Shown here: one piece after another, positions 1 to 15,300 of the stretch
How the letters are laid out: each line of letters opens with the position of its first letter
Position numbering within the stretch: position 1 is the first letter of the stretch
Assembly (NCBI GenBank): GCA_905116865.2
Contig: CAJHNH020006634.1
Location: 248,001-312,000 of the forward strand
Source of the DNA: Candidula unifasciata
Lineage: Eukaryota; Mollusca; Gastropoda; Stylommatophora; Geomitridae
DNA: 64,000 nt
Direction: 5' to 3'
The notes under the pieces: model-generated
Told to the model about the DNA's origin: nothing
The model's input: only the letters and a program-made list of their open reading frames with translations
Databases searched by the model: none
Position numbers and translations under genes: made by a program

Positions 1-180
1 CCCCAGGACTTTGTGCTACATCCTCAACCATTAGAAACTTGTTAAATTGTCAGGGTAGTTACCATACTTTGTGGTGCTCTTACTAACAGCAAAGGGCACT
101 CAACTGTTCATTTATCTTAACACAGATAAGAAAATAAAATAAAACAGATAAGAAAATAAAAATTAAAAATATTCACTTAC

Positions 181-385
181 TTCGGAGATCTCCTTCTCTC
201 CCATGTTGGGTGGAGCATTGAAGTAGTGCAGCACCTTGGATGGGTTCTGAATGCGATTCTTGTGAGCAGCGTCAGGGTTAGAGAAGCGGTTGTTGCGACT
301 GCTTGTGAAGTCTTTGAAAGAGCAGGACCCATCGGGTAGATGATGCGGGTTCATAACTTCTTGCAGATGGGACTGCTTTGATAGG
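181..385 (-). CDS. HNRNPL: hnRNP L exon 15 (RRM3-RRM4 link, start of RRM4)
   Basis: Encodes LPDGSCSFKDFTSSRNNRFS, then KNRIQNPSKVLHYFNAPPN, the family-diagnostic EDGSCSYKDFSESRNNRF and NRIQHPSNVLHFFNAP segments. Ends at GAA before a GTAAGT donor; the gene continues to the left of the window. Confidence 0.96.
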
Positions 386-3300
386 CTGTTTTTGGGGGAA
401 AAAATATAAAAATATTACATATTTAATCTCTCTTCTTTTATCTTGGGACGTGCAGTTTGGGAAAGCCACTCAGTCCATTGTCACCTTCCCCAGTTTGTAA
501 ACTTTCAAGCCTAGGATGTCCCTGATATCTTGTTAAAGGTTACAGTTGAAAGGATCAACTTTACATTGCACCATATGGCTTGGTCTCTCTCCGCAGAACA
601 ACTAGCTGCCAGCCGAAAGAGTCGCACAGAAAACAAATTCACCTCAGGGATCTCGGGGAAAAATTGCACATGTTAATTAAACAGTGCAGCCTACAAATAA
701 ACCCATGAAATTCAGAGCATGAGGCAAACGGCCTGACCATGAAGGTGGTTGGCCCAACGTTTTAAAATGTGAACCATACAGGCTAAATATCATCTCTGGT
801 GACAGCATTGATCTAAGTGACCATACTCCCCGTATGGACCCCCCCTCCAACAAGCATGTCATTGGAGTCGACTTATTGGGGACTTCCTTTGGAGTACATC
901 TGCCTGAGCAGCAAGGGACAACCAACTGCAAACCAATAAGCTAGTGAAACAGATGTACAGAACTCAGGCTCTGGCACAAAGCAACAAAAAAAAAAAAGTA
1001 TGAACAACCAGGACTTTCCAACAAAAAAAGAAGAGGTGACAATACACAGACAAGTGATGACTATAAATGTTCTACCTAAACCGAAGCCCACAGTGATGAC
1101 ATTTAAAACATACATGCAGAATATACTGTTATGTAATTGTAATAAGAGGGGTCACCGCAGGGAAAGTGGTCAGTCAAGCCATTTGCCTCATGCTCTAAAA
1201 TCATGATTTTTATACAGGCCTCTAGGGAATGTGTGTTAGTGCTGCATGATACTCTCGGCAGGCGGCTATCCGTTATTTTGAGAGACCCCAATCCTCTCTA
1301 ATTTAACCTTTTTAGTTTATGAAATAAACAATAAACAGACAAGAAGAGATGACTGCTAATAACCTAACCTCAACTGAAGCTTGTTGCCAAACATGAATGC
1401 ATTATTGAGATTTGAGATTGCTCTTTCAACAGACAGTGAATCTCCCAGTTCAACCATGGCAGACCCTTCCTTGCTCTTGAGGAACTTAATCTGGAAAAAA
1501 AAATTATAATCAAACAATTGAACATGGCAACTACAGCAATAACAGGGTTAAGCTTCCTAAGAATGAGAAGTTTTAGTTATTTTACTCACTACCTGACCGC
1601 CCACAACACACACAGCAAAGTCAGAATCATATTACTGAGTTGAGTATCAAAGTTTTGCACCAAATTGTTGTTTTTGCTCTTTATCACTCAATGGAGTGCA
1701 GAATCTCAAACAACTCAGGCCAAGTCGTCCATCCTTTAGCTTCATACACAGCTCACCCCAAGTCCTCCAAATCTTGTTTTGGTTTTGCCTTTATTGCTCT
1801 GAGTTTGAGGGTTGCAGCTACAGGATAGTCACTTAGGTTTTCTCCATGTGTGTCCTATCCCATGCCGGCATCTTTCCCTTACCTCTTGATTCAGTGGAAT
1901 TAGTATAGTTCTCCCTGAAAGCTTAACACGAGTAATTCTGTCTGAACATTTGAGATCTGGATATTTCGGGTCATAAAACCCCAGCACAAACACAAAAACC
2001 TGTGATATATTAGAAATTGTTTCAATACTTTCCACCAAGCGAAGCATCAGAAGCTAAGTGGTTACTGCATTTTCCAGACTTTCCTGGACTGAAACTTCTT
2101 CAAGGTGCAGGACGCAACAGATCAACATGTGACAGTTTGGCTGATGCATACAAATCAAGCTTACATTAAAAGGGCATGGAGCCGCTGTAGGTCAGAGCTA
2201 GAGATGCTCGCCTGCCAGCCTGAAGGTCTAGGGTTTAAATCTGTACCGAAGCAAATTTTTAAAACTGCATTGACCCCACAGGTTACCCAGCTTAAAATGG
2301 GTACCACGTAATGAAAAGGCCCCTCATGCGATAGACTTTTTTCTTCACTACCCCTTTTACTGCTTCAGATGACGAGGGAGACGTAAGATTCTGCTTTTTG
2401 CTCTGCTGGTCGCCTCAACTGCTGCTGATGTATAGTTTCTCTGATGTTATCTTTCTATCTTGTTCTTGATCTACCTTGTGCTCTACACCATCTTTCACTT
2501 TTGGTATATGCCTCGTTTGGTACGGCATCACAAGGCATTCTCTCTAACTTATCAAAACCATTTTATTTGCTGTCTTTCTATCTAATTTAGAATTAGTTCT
2601 ATGCCAGCTATTTCTATTATGATCTCATTTCTTCTTTTTCGCGTTCACCGGCTGTAAACTAGACGGACAGTTTTGCATATTCGTCCATTAAGGACTTTAG
2701 TCTTGTTCTAGAGCCTGAGTATTGTGTTCACATCCGTTTTACACATTTGACTTTGTATGCACACTCTTGGTTCCTTGTCTCTCAGGCAGATGCACAACGT
2801 CAAAGGAGTCCCCATTTAGTCAACTCTTACGACATGCTTGTTGGCGAGTCTATTCTTGTTTTCCCTACAATGAGTCCCAGATCCCACAATGCAGCCATCT
2901 TATTTCTGATTTGTATCCCTTCTAGTCACTCCTGCAGCAATTGTCAAACATCAAATTTCCATAGTTACTAATTATTACTACATGTCTGATGAGAATAACA
3001 ATACGCGGCACTGGTAGCACAGAGGGAATGATTATGCTTTGTATAAGCTCTTTCTTTGCACTGATCGGTATTTTCTTATGATTATGAGATACAAAAGGGC
3101 TGATCAAATGTCAGCTAGTCGGTTAAAATAAAGGCCTAGCATTAGATGCCAGAGCCACCATAGGAGTTATATAGGTCTTTCAATTACTTTACTTAAAACC
3201 GTTCTAAGCCAGGGGTGAGAACTCTTTTTTTTTTTGGTCTGCAGGGTTGGGGGCAAATTTTGAAATGACCAACCCTTCGCAGGCCACATAGAAAAAAATA

Positions 3301-6300
3301 TATTTTAAAGATAACACAGATTTCCTCGTAAAATGATACTTCTGTGGAATAATCTAAGATCCTTTGCTACGTCTCTGGCCAGAGACTCACCCTCTGAAGT
3401 GCTTTTATATATTCCTAAATGTATCTTTTAAAGCTGGTTGATCTGTAAACATGCTGACCAGAGAAAAAGAATGGTCACTGTCTTACATGTTATTATCAAA
3501 GTCCGCAAACAGTCCCTCTAATGTTTGAGTTTGTCCACAACACATGTTTCACTAGCAGGATCACAGATTTGGCGGCAACAGTTTATGTTTATCACTGTTT
3601 AGGTGATCTTTTCTTGGATGCTGCGATTTGGATTTTGTCTTTCTGCATATGAACATATGTGTTTGTGTTCTGCTATTTTGTGAGCCAAGGTATGTAGTAA
3701 TTTTACACCAACCTTGAGGGCCAATAAAGATAGAATTTTCAGACTCAGAAAGGAACGCTGTAAATTCAGAGCATATCTACACAGAGTGGACCTCAGTGAC
3801 TCTGCCACAAGTGGTTTGTGTAGCGGCAAAGCAAATGCCACAGGAAGTCAGACACAACTGCCAGACTTTGTCAGCCTGGCTAACAAGACTGATCCTTGAA
3901 GAGAAACCATGCAGCCAAGTGAAGACATCAATTACAAACCCATGCAGCCTAGTGCCACAGGAAAGACATCACTTTGTCATTCTAACATTACTCTGTGACC
4001 CATGCTGGACATCAATTACATTACTCTGTGACCCATGCTGGAACAAGTGCACAGCAAATGACTGCTGAAGAAGAATCAGCCAGGAGGAGACAATAAGACA
4101 ACATTCTTCTTTCATTCACCCCAAAGACAACATTCTTCTTTCATTCACCCCAAAGACAACATTCTTCTTTCATTCACCCCAAAGACAACATTCTTCTTTC
4201 ATTCACCCCAAAACAGATGATCTATATCTGCAATGTTGTCTCTTCTATAAACTTCACTGTCTTTTGTAATTTGCTCGGCAACCTATAAAGTCTGGCTTCA
4301 ACCAGTGTCTCTCTTAGCCAGAAGTTTTGCCTTGATATGTTGTACTTGGGACAGTCTTGGAGGATGTTGACCTGTCGTCTCAGGTGCCAATCCATACGTG
4401 CATAAGGCTGATTCGCCAATCTGAAATCCTGTGTACCCGTGGCCGCAAAGTCGACGGACAACAGATATAGCAACAGAAACCCGACACATTCTAAACAACA
4501 CAGGAATCTACAAGCATGTCCTACCCTGACAACATTTCCATACAGACAGAAGAGGTTGAACAGTCTGTCACAGTTAATCTTGTCCATGTTGAGTCCGTAC
4601 ACCATGAGGACCGCACCTTGTCCTCCCCCTAGACCCATCTCATAACCTCCATGGCCCCCAAAGCGATCCGGCTGTTGAAGACAACAAATTTATTTAGTCC
4701 AATCCAACATAGGAAAAACAGACAGCAACTCAACATTAAAGACAGTGTCCATGTTACTTAATCCAACCCAAGATAGGGGAAAATATACAACAATTTAACA
4801 TTAAGAATAAATGTGGTTTTAAATTATACGCAATTAAACACTAGAAGATGCAAATGAGTTGCAAAACCTTTAATTATAGCAATATAAGCTACCTCTGCAA
4901 ACACCCAGTATAGGCTAATTAAACTGACGGCCTGCTGGCCCAAACAGGCTTAGCAAGTGGTCCGCAGATCACTGCCACATGTATTGTACTAGGGATTTTG
5001 CTATGCTGGGACTCAGGTCTGTGACAAGGCTCAGTTCCAACATTTCGGTCCCCGAGAAAATGATAGCTCTGCCAGAGTTAACTGTCTTTTACTACACTAA
5101 ACCCACATGTGAACCATACAGGCTAAATATCATCTCTGGTGACAGCAGAAGAATTATAACAATGGTGTGTCTGTGGCTTGGGGATTATGAACACAAGTCT
5201 CACAATTCCAACATACCAGGTTAAATTCTGATACAGTATGAATGCTGGTCGTTCAGAAAGCAATGGTGGCGCGGTGATTTATGTCACAGGCGTGAGGGGA
5301 AGTTAAGCTCAACATGATGTGTATAAGGAGATACTCCGTACGTCACTCGGGCGCCAGTCCTTTACTATCCTGGTTGTACGGAACCTCACGCAAGACCCCG
5401 GCAGCACGTCCTCGTCGTGCGCCACGGATAATGTCTCAAATGAGCATTAACAGAGCTGTCAGGGGATCTCGGAGTCTGGCGGCCCCCAGAGGTGAAGTGT
5501 CCTTGTGGCTCTCATCAGCCCGCCCCCAAACGCTTGGGTGAAAAATGTTATCAAAACTCATTAGGAACATGAGTAGGTTTGCCAAACGTACAGCCAAAAT
5601 TACAACCCTTGGTTAAAAGACTGCGGAGTAAAGAGAACATTGTTCACTGCACATCCTCTGTTAACCCTCAGTGTCGTCGTCACCGCGCTGAGGTACACCA
5701 CAACAGCAACCATCCATAAGCTGGCCATCCTTGTACATCCTCGGTTAACCCTCAGTGTCGTCGTCACCGCGCTGAGGTACACCACAACAGCAACCACCCA
5801 TCGCATGGCTAAGCCTAAATGTCCGACAAAACTAGATCATACGGATCAAAATCTGACCATCAAAATTTGTATCGAACGGAAAAAGACCGAATGTCCACAC
5901 CCAAAGACCCCACTCGCCCGAGTGTTGGGACAAAACTGATAACGATATGCCTGATGCAGGATGTAAAATTCTTTCGGGCTAACGGCTCGTCAAAGAAATC
6001 TAACGTGCGAAGAAAAAAGAATGTACCTATCTGTGTGGTCACAAAAGTCCAAAACCCACGGGCTGCTCCCCGCTGACTTCCAGAGGGCGCAGCCCCTGTC
6101 GAGCAGGAGGCCTGATACGGTTGTGAGGTTAAGCAGGCATGTGCAGGACGTGACGATTCCTTGGGTGAGCCCAGAAACAGAGCGCCATGTGCCGGCTCTG
6201 CATACATGGATGCCTCCTTGGATGGCGGGGAATGCCCATGATCTGCCCCTGCCTTCCCTTGAGGGCTAACTGTTCCACAGGGGGCTGCCCCAAAGGGGTA

Positions 6301-9300
6301 CCCCGGGGGCAATACCTGCGGCGAAGGAGACACCACACAAATCAGGCAACGTCTCGACCCACACAAAACAACGGCCACAGTCACCCTAGAAATAGGCTTG
6401 ACGTCTTCCTTCGAAGTCGGCGTACAGCTGCCCATAAGGCAGGGAAATGAAAAACGGTTGTACACGCAAAAATCAGGTTCAGGTGAAAGCCAAAAGTCCA
6501 AGCGGACGATTAACCGGAACCTTCCACTGGAATTCACAGCCGGTGTTCGATGAAAAAAAAAAAAAAAAAAAGAAAGCAATGGAAAATTACTGAATGTAAA
6601 ACTGCCAGTAAAACCATTAACAGCTTCAAGAATATACTGGGGATGGTTGTCAACACATAAAGGATATACAGCTCACTTTTAATCATGATTAAAGCAGTGT
6701 AAAAGAAGGAACAATTTTGAAATTCTAGAAAACTGGAAGCTTTATCTGCACTACCATCCTATGCTTGTGAAATGCTGTATCTAAAATGATGTCAAAATAG
6801 GGGCAACGAGCTGAGCAAATACCAACATTGTTGGCTCAGTCGAACACTCTGACCACAAAGTGTTTACACACACACATGTATACATATTTATAATAAGAGG
6901 TCAATAGATGAATGTCACAACCTCAGACAGGTAATCCATTCAATGAAAGACGTGATATAGGAATAAAATGGCATGCTGGGAACCAAAACATTAATAAGGG
7001 AAAAAGAATACGAACAACTGGAAAAAAAATATTAAATTATCAATATATATATGAAATATATATATATATATCATTATATGAAAAAATGGTGAACATTCAT
7101 CCCCGTTTTGTCCCTGTGTGGATTCTGAGGAAAACAAGAACAGACCCACTGTCTTCCCAACATAGGAGCTGACAAAGTCAGGGCTTCCTTCAAAGTCTGA
7201 GTGCATCTGCCCAAGCGGCACATAAATAAGCCAGTAAAACAGATGTACACGCAAAAATAGGGTCCTGACACTAAGTAAAAGTCCAAATGAAGGAACAACC
7301 AGGACTTTTCGCCGCAACTTACAGCTGGTAAACAAAGAAGAAGAAGAAGAATCCCTGCTTTGCTGAAAATGTTTAAATGACAAAAAAGACTTTGTAAGGA
7401 AAGACGGTCTGTGTGATTGATGGAGCACACTTTCATGGCAGTGCCAAACATGACAGTTCCACTTGGGTAGTCAGGGCTGTTAACCACTTTGCCTTCATGA
7501 ATGCTAAACAAAAATGGGTCATGAAACCATGGCATTCACAGGCAAATATCAACAAACACCGCCCCCCCCCCCCCCCCCCATATTACACTGGACACTAAAA
7601 ATTTCCCCCCAAATATATAAAAGGGGTAATCAATTAAGACAGACTGGAGCATATGAAATTGATTACATTCCCGTAGGCCTTCAAAACTAGATGTATTGTG
7701 TGACTTATGTCTGACCTTCTATTTCTGAGGCTTATGAAAAAATCTGTCATCGACTTGACTTTTAAAATTCCACTGGGGCCATAAGGTAACCTACCCAAAT
7801 GCTGTGTCTGGTTACTAAATTCATATCATGACCTCAGCAGGTGCACACAGAACCAATGGAATTTAATTATGTTTTTTGAGTAGGTCACTGCAGACAGGTC
7901 AGTGTAGTGGAATTACCAGACTGTCTCACCACCAGTCTTCTTTGGGCACAGGGTTAACATATCACACCTCTCTTTTCTCTACTCCAACATTCATCACTGA
8001 GGTCTCTGGCATGGGTTTCTTCTTCTTCCTCCTCATCAGATTGTTGGAATGTTGTGTTGTGGTTTAGAGCCAGGCTGTGACATCTGTTCCTTTCAGCACA
8101 GCACGTTTTATTTCAGAAACGTAATTTGCATTTAATGAAACTGGAGTCAGTTGGACAGATGACAGAACACCAGGAAAGCAACATGTTTAAAAATTTTAAA
8201 AAGCAAAGAAACCGAAACCACGAGCAAACTACTCACTCATGTCACCTTTCTCTCTCCAAGACTGCCATTCCATAAAAACCTTGTCGCCCGTAACCATCAT
8301 ACAGACGAAATAAGAGAAGAAGATAAGCTACCATCCAACCACTTACCCGTGCCCCATATCTCTCTCCAGGATTGCCATAAGGACCCTGTCTTATGTTACC
8401 ATCATATATGGGGGAACAAAGAGAAGAAGGTAAGCCACCATCAAACCACTTACTCGTGCCCCATATCTCTCTTCAGGATTGCCATAAGGACCCTGTCTTA
8501 TGTTACCATCACATGGAGGAACAAAGAGAAGAAGGTAAGCCACCATCCAACCACTTACCCGTGCCCCATATCTCTCTCCAGGATTGCCATAAGGACCTTG
8601 TCTTCCGTACCCATCATCATAGTATCCTGCTGGGTTACCAAATGCTGGTGGCCCACTGGGACCAGGAGCGAATCCGCTACCAACTGGACCATCTAGTGTT
8701 AATAAAATATAGGCACATTTGACAACACTGACAATTATACCATATAGTTTGTACACTTTAGTCTATAAAACACACGACCGATGGATGCCAGAAAAACATT
8801 AAAGAAGTATGACGATCTCTCTGGCAAACCACTACAACCTAAGGTATAAGAGGATTGACTAAGATTCTACTACTACTGTGTTGCAGATTAAGTGTATCCC
8901 TTTCCCTTCTTCTTTGCGTACCCCCTGCCAACGATTTTTCAGATGAGATGGCCACAGGCCTCTTTGAAGGCCGTGGTGTGTCACAGGCAAGTTCTCCACT
9001 GATCCACACAGCCAGGCCTGCACCAGAATGCTAACCTGGGACCTCCCTACTGTATGTAGAGAGAACATCTGCAGTACAAGTTTAGCCTGTCCACATGAAC
9101 ACAGCTCCCAGCCCACCATCTTCAATGTTCCTATACCCGCAGCTGCAGAGCCTGTTATGTCTAGTTCACAAACTAAACACAATAGTCGGGGGTGGGGTGT
9201 GTGACAGCACTTAACATTCACTCGAGTACATGATCTGTGGATACTTTTCCTCCAACTTAGAATTCAAGGAAATATTTCTGCAACATTAAAGGACAACTCC

Positions 9301-12300
9301 CCTATCAAAACCATTTTGGAGGGAAAGGGCTTCGTCGTCAGCCGAGACAATATTTGGGTCTATCTTCTACGAACGTATCAACACTGCAAGAATCATTTTC
9401 AGGGCTTCTTGGTGGCAAGCAATGTTAAGCAATTATAAAAGTTGCACATAAACCTAGTCACAATTATAACCAAAACATTACGACACTGATGATTTCTATT
9501 CACTGAGCTGCTCTTTGACATCCGCTAACCTAGGCTTTAAATCGGACAGGCTGGTTGAACGTGACGATTTTTGTGTGTGGCTCAAAATAGAATCAGGAAA
9601 GGCTGAAAACACGTCAGCAACAGGCACCCAGAAATACAAGTGGGAGGATAACATCAAGAGATGGACAGGCGGCAGTCTTGTAGAGTGAAAATCTAATGCT
9701 AAAACTAGAGATCTGTTGCAGTTGACTTTTAATGACGAGATGGCACCTGATTACACAAGAATGCTAGTTACTGTAACAACCAAGTTTAGACCAGCAAATA
9801 ATTTAGGAAGAAACCAAGAGACACACATACAGTGGCTTCCCTGGCACTGGGTGAGTTCAGATAACATGGTTCTAGAAACTAAATGTTGCCACTGCCACAA
9901 TACTATACAATAATTCTACCCACGTAACCATGGGGTACCATAATATACCTGTAATACATGGTTGAAGGGGGTATCTGGGATTTGTTCGTGTTGGATTCTC
10001 ATCTGAATAGTGTCTCATTGAGTCACTGGGTGTTGATCTTTCAAACGGTGACCCTAGAAGGAAAATCGAAACAAAAAATGTTGTCATGTTCAAAGTTCAG
10101 GGTGCGACGACGACTTGTTTAAACGGAACGAGCAAAGTGACGAGGAGAACTTACTGTATGGTGCCGGTGCTGAACCAATTCGAGGTTCCTGTAACAGAGG
10201 CTGCCCTCGGGCTGCAGGCTCTAGTTTGTCTGCAACAAAAGAGAAGCCTATCACTCAACTGTTCACGGTCATCTGACAGTCATAAATACATCTAATATTC
10301 ATTAGGGGTACACTAACCCTTAACTCTTTCAGTCCCAGGGGTTTAGCATCAGAGACCCAAGGGGTGATAAAGAGAGAAGTAAAATCGGCACACCTTGCAT
10401 TTACTGGGCTTCTAGGTAGGAACCTATGAATGTATGATGTATTCTGTGGGACTAAAAGAGTTAATAAGTGTAATGAGGGGAATTTCCACATGAGGTTTCT
10501 AGTGACGCGATAAGGTTAAATATAGGTTGAGAGACAAGCGTGAGAGCACAATTACCAGCAGAAGCACAAATTTAAGGAAGAGTGCTCAGGTGACTGCATG
10601 AGGGACTGAGAACGAGGTTAAGAGATTGGACGATGTTTCAAACCAGTGTGAGATTCACAGCCAGAGTGAGAGGTTGTGTTTTGTGAGAGCATGAATTGTA
10701 TAACTGAGCAACGTGGAGGAGATTAAATTCTACAAGATGACCGCCTAGCCAGAATCCAGTCAAGTTGACAACTAGCCTGATGGTGGAGCTGAACGGCCAG
10801 GAGATGCTTGTTTGACACCTGTATATGCGTTGCAATTAAGACAAGACTGCAAAGGTAACGAGCACGAATGATTGTCACTGTTACCTGTTGAATATTTGAA
10901 CATGCTAAGAGTAGCTGACGGTGACTGGACCAGATAGTCTTCTGTGAGTAATAAAGATATAAACTGTGATTGTGTCTCCTCAATAACATATGTGTGCATC
11001 AATTCATCACATGTCAGCCATAGTATAATCCCCTAGGAAACAGCCAGAGCACACAGAGAGCAACATCGCAACAGGCGTGTTGTACAAGGCGACTAAGGAT
11101 GTAATGAAACAGGATGTGTGGTGCCAACAGGTCAGATACATAACCTGTAAGTCACAATAAGACGAGCTGATTGCCCTTCTAGGAGATGACAGCAGAACAA
11201 CAAATATGTGACCTACTTCCTCCCAAGGCAGGGTTTGTGTAGTCCCAACTGTCATGGTCGTTTCGCACCACATTCAAGCGTTCCGGCTGAAATGAAAAAC
11301 ATTTGGCACTATAAAACATGCAGTGACATGGGCTGCTAATTAATTAATTGATTTGCTATGTTATTTACAGATCTCACAGCGTTTGCAGCCTACACCATCA
11401 TTTCATGATTTTGTCTACCTAATAAGATTTACCACAGGACCTACAGAGTGCCTGCTCTGGCACTATTGGCATTATAACTTTTTGCTGGCTGCTGCAGATA
11501 GAAACAGAGCAGCTATGGAAATGTCCTGTGCTGTGATGTCAGAATTGATTAACTTGACCCAATACTCCATTCTATGCAATCTTTCTGATATCACAGCATC
11601 CAGCCCCGCACCCTGGGTTCTCACATCACTGTTCTTCTTAGTTTTTCTAATGCACATCCTCATTTCCACTGTCCATTTGTTTCCCATTTCACTGCTTGTG
11701 ATGATTCTTTGTCCACCTCTCAGGATGTGCCTCATTTACTGTTATTTTCTGTGTCTTATAAACTGACACTTAACATGTGGCTTGTGTGGCTGCCATTTTG
11801 GGGGAAAGAATGAGTAAAGACTGTCTTTGAAAGGATACATTGCCGTTGAAGATTTTATTGCTAGGCTTTTATACATTCTAAATCAATCCAGGCTCCAATA
11901 ATGGACATCACACTCTGTCTCTTGTCCTAGCGGTACACTCTCTAAGACTGCTGTTTGTCCATCTCCTGATATTGTCCTCCCAATTGTATTCTTTTCTACC
12001 TCTTGCTGTCTTGTCCTCGACTTTTCCTTTCAGTATAACTTTCAAAAAAGTGTTGATGTCCTTTGATGTGGCAGAAATATTTCAATTCTAAACCATTACC
12101 TACGATCTGAGGCAGCCATTTCCCCTTTTCATCACAATTTTCTTTATAGGCAATCCTGGAAAATTATCTATTACCCGCTATTATCAGACTGGGTCGTCCA
12201 CAGACACACAGCGGCATGAAAGAAAAACATGTCCCTTTTCAGGGATTGAACAAAAGAAGAAAATGTAGATAAATTTAAGAGATGTACAGGACAAGAGAAA

Positions 12301-15300
12301 GAAATGCAGACATAAAGTGAGAGCTGCATACAGAGAAGAGAAAGAAATAAGGATAGTGCCCATAATTCTATATTTTCAACTAAAATGTCAAACAAACAAA
12401 CAACATTTTTTTAAAAAGCCATACCTTGGCATACTCAATCTTTAGAGTACAGCAACCAGAATAGATATCGGCTCCATTCAACGCCTGTCGGGCTCGCTTG
12501 GCTGAATCCACATTATCAAATCTACAAGCAGCTAAGGAAATTTCCACACAACAGTAAACAACCTATACATTCAACAGGGCAACAACTAGCACGGGGTGTG
12601 GCACAGTAGCAAGGTCTTGAGTTCAAATTTACATTAAAGAAGATTTTTTTTTCAAAAGTGATCTTGGCTCCCAGAGCAGCCCAGTCGAGAATGGGCACCA
12701 GACAATGTCCTGGAAAGTAAAGGCGGCTAGCGTGGTGTTGACCACATTCCCTGTTGAGGCTCGACTGGTCACACACACAAAAACAGTACAATTTCATATG
12801 CGTGAAAGGGGTCCTTTTACAATTAGCATGGCAAATGTGATGAATTCAAAGAGTGAGATCAGATAAATGTTTGGACAAATACCAGAGTCGACTGCAGCAA
12901 GACAAACAAATGTGGAGATATAGTGGGCCTACTCTGAGATGAAATGAGCAAAGAATTACAAGACAGGCACTGAAATGAGAAACAAAAGTCTGAGAAAAAG
13001 ACGACGTCAATGGGAAACATGAAGAAGATTATTACTAGAAGCTAAAAATGCTGGGCTTAACTCCATATCACAAATCAGAGTTCCATGCAAAAAAGCTGAG
13101 CGGAGGAACCGAATGTGAGCCCAACGTGACGCCTAACGGCTCACAAAGGATGATGATGATGGCAACCATTTAGTGACACAATTAACTAGTAAGTCTGACA
13201 CCGTAGCCAAAGTTTAGAGAAAACATGGTCATGCAGTCTTGCAAGTATAGGAACTCAAAGTCTGCAAAACTGGAACTTATCAAGAATAAAATTAGTTGCC
13301 ATTACCACTTACAACTATTACTGTAAATTTACAATTGCTACTCTCTATTGCAGCCACCGTGGTGTTGCGGCTAGATGCTGGCTTGCGGATTTAAAGGTCG
13401 TGGTATGGTACCTAAACAAAGAAACAAAAACCACAAACAATGTGCTGCTTAGGACACACAAGCAACAGCTGTTCACAAATGGTGATTTTGGTCTGTCTGT
13501 GAAGAGGAAAATTTAATTCAGGGATAGGTTCTCCTGATATCATCTTCAACTACCAGGTTAGAGGTCACCGCTGGTTACAGCAAAAGGATACTCAACCATG
13601 GCCTGTACTCCATTCTTCTTGAAAATGACGATTCTCTGGACACACCCATAAGGTTTGTTGATAGTGTTCATCACATCCTAGGGAAGAAAGAATATATTTG
13701 GTGAAACTCTTAAAGATAAGTGACTCCTTGAGTATGAAAAAGTACATGAGGCTAGAGAATTGACGAGAGACCGAGTTTCTTTCAGGCAGAGAGCGACGTT
13801 CTGCAAAGGACCTGCTACATGATGATGATAATAAGGCAAAAGCAGCTTTCATAGCATTAGAAAAATTACTATTTATAATAACAAGGAGGTCTACAGAAAA
13901 AACCTAGCATGCAGAGGAAGAATACTCTTTAAATGCTTCAGCTGTACTAGGAGCCATAGTAGCTAGACCTAATCTGCCAGCTCAAAGGTATTGGTTTCAA
14001 ATCTGCACGGGGGCAGAAATATCTAGGGAAGTCGAGTTGGCCAGAGGGAGGTTGACACCTCCACCCTAAAGTGCCAACCAGACTAGCGCCATATGTCAGC
14101 TGTGCGCAAAAGCCCTTAACTTTGTTTTTAGAAACAAAAGGGGTATTTCCTCCAAAGTCAGAGTGCATCTGCCTAATAGGCAATGAACCAACAGTCTGCA
14201 TACAAATAAGCCAAATCTGTAAAATGGATGTGAAAATCAGAGATGTGGACAAAGAACGAGAACCTTTCGTTCAAGTTTACAGCTGGTGAATGCGAAAAAG
14301 AAGAGCCCCTAAGACGTAGGAAGTTTTTCTGCCGGAGGCAAGAATAAAAATCTCGATCTGCACCATATGTGGTGACTGCACTGGCCATTTTCAGGCCAAA
14401 AATTTCCCTGAAATACATGGCCATAAAATACTGGCAGTGAGCACAGTAGAGAACCAGACTGACCCAACCCTTGATAATGGATTTTATCAGTAACAGAATT
14501 CAGTTGCAATCATAACCAAAGTCTTGAGATGGAGCCTCAAGAATGGAGATACAACCACAAGTCAAGTTCAGCTAAAAAGTGATATCACAGCACTCAGGAC
14601 ATTCCCATAAGCACTCTGGTTTCATCTTCAGCAGCCAGCAGAGAGTTCCAATGCTGAGGTAGCAGCAGCAGTTTGATTGTATGTCCATCTGGCGATCTGT
14701 ACATATGATCACATCCCCTGGGTTGTTGTTGTTGTTATCGATCCAGCGGCGCATGAGCTTTCGCCCTTTGGCCCAATGCCATGTAGTGAAATTTGCATGT
14801 TTTCACAAGCTGTTCTTTTCCTCCGTACAAGGTGTTCCACTTGTCTGGTCTCGGAGGGAGTAGCGTTCTTCTTGTCTCACTGAGTTTTGGGCACTCAAAG
14901 AGATGGTGTTCAACAGTTTCGTAGGTGTAGTTACATAGCTGGCACTCTGGGGAGTGTTGTGGCTGTATTCTGTTTAGGTGTCCACTGAGTGGAGTATGTT
15001 GCGTTCTAAGTCTGAAGATGGTGGCCTGGTCACTTCTTGTTAGATGGTTAATGCTGTCATTAGGATCAGGGCCAGACATATGTCTAAAAACCTCTCTTCC
15101 AGTGTCTCCCATGGCCCATCTATTCAACCAAGTCTCTTTGTTTATAGCTCTTATCAGTGTTTTTGCTGTCTGGAGGGTTGTCGCTGTAGGTGGTTGTTCT
15201 TGTGTTGCTCCTTTCTTTGCCAATCTGTCATTACCTGGTGTGCCATAGTGACCTGGAATCCACTGCATCACTATTCTGATGTATGAGGTAATAAGCTGAT

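Noticed and set aside
5860..6579. 239-residue minus-strand frame in hnRNP L intron 12
   Set aside because: Its beginning is a family 3 repeat read backwards, the rest is CpG-rich sequence with no recognisable domain and no splice context.
11353..11766. 137-residue hydrophobic plus-strand frame
   Set aside because: It overlaps a family 4 repeat fragment, lies antisense in an hnRNP L intron, and shows no recognisable family.
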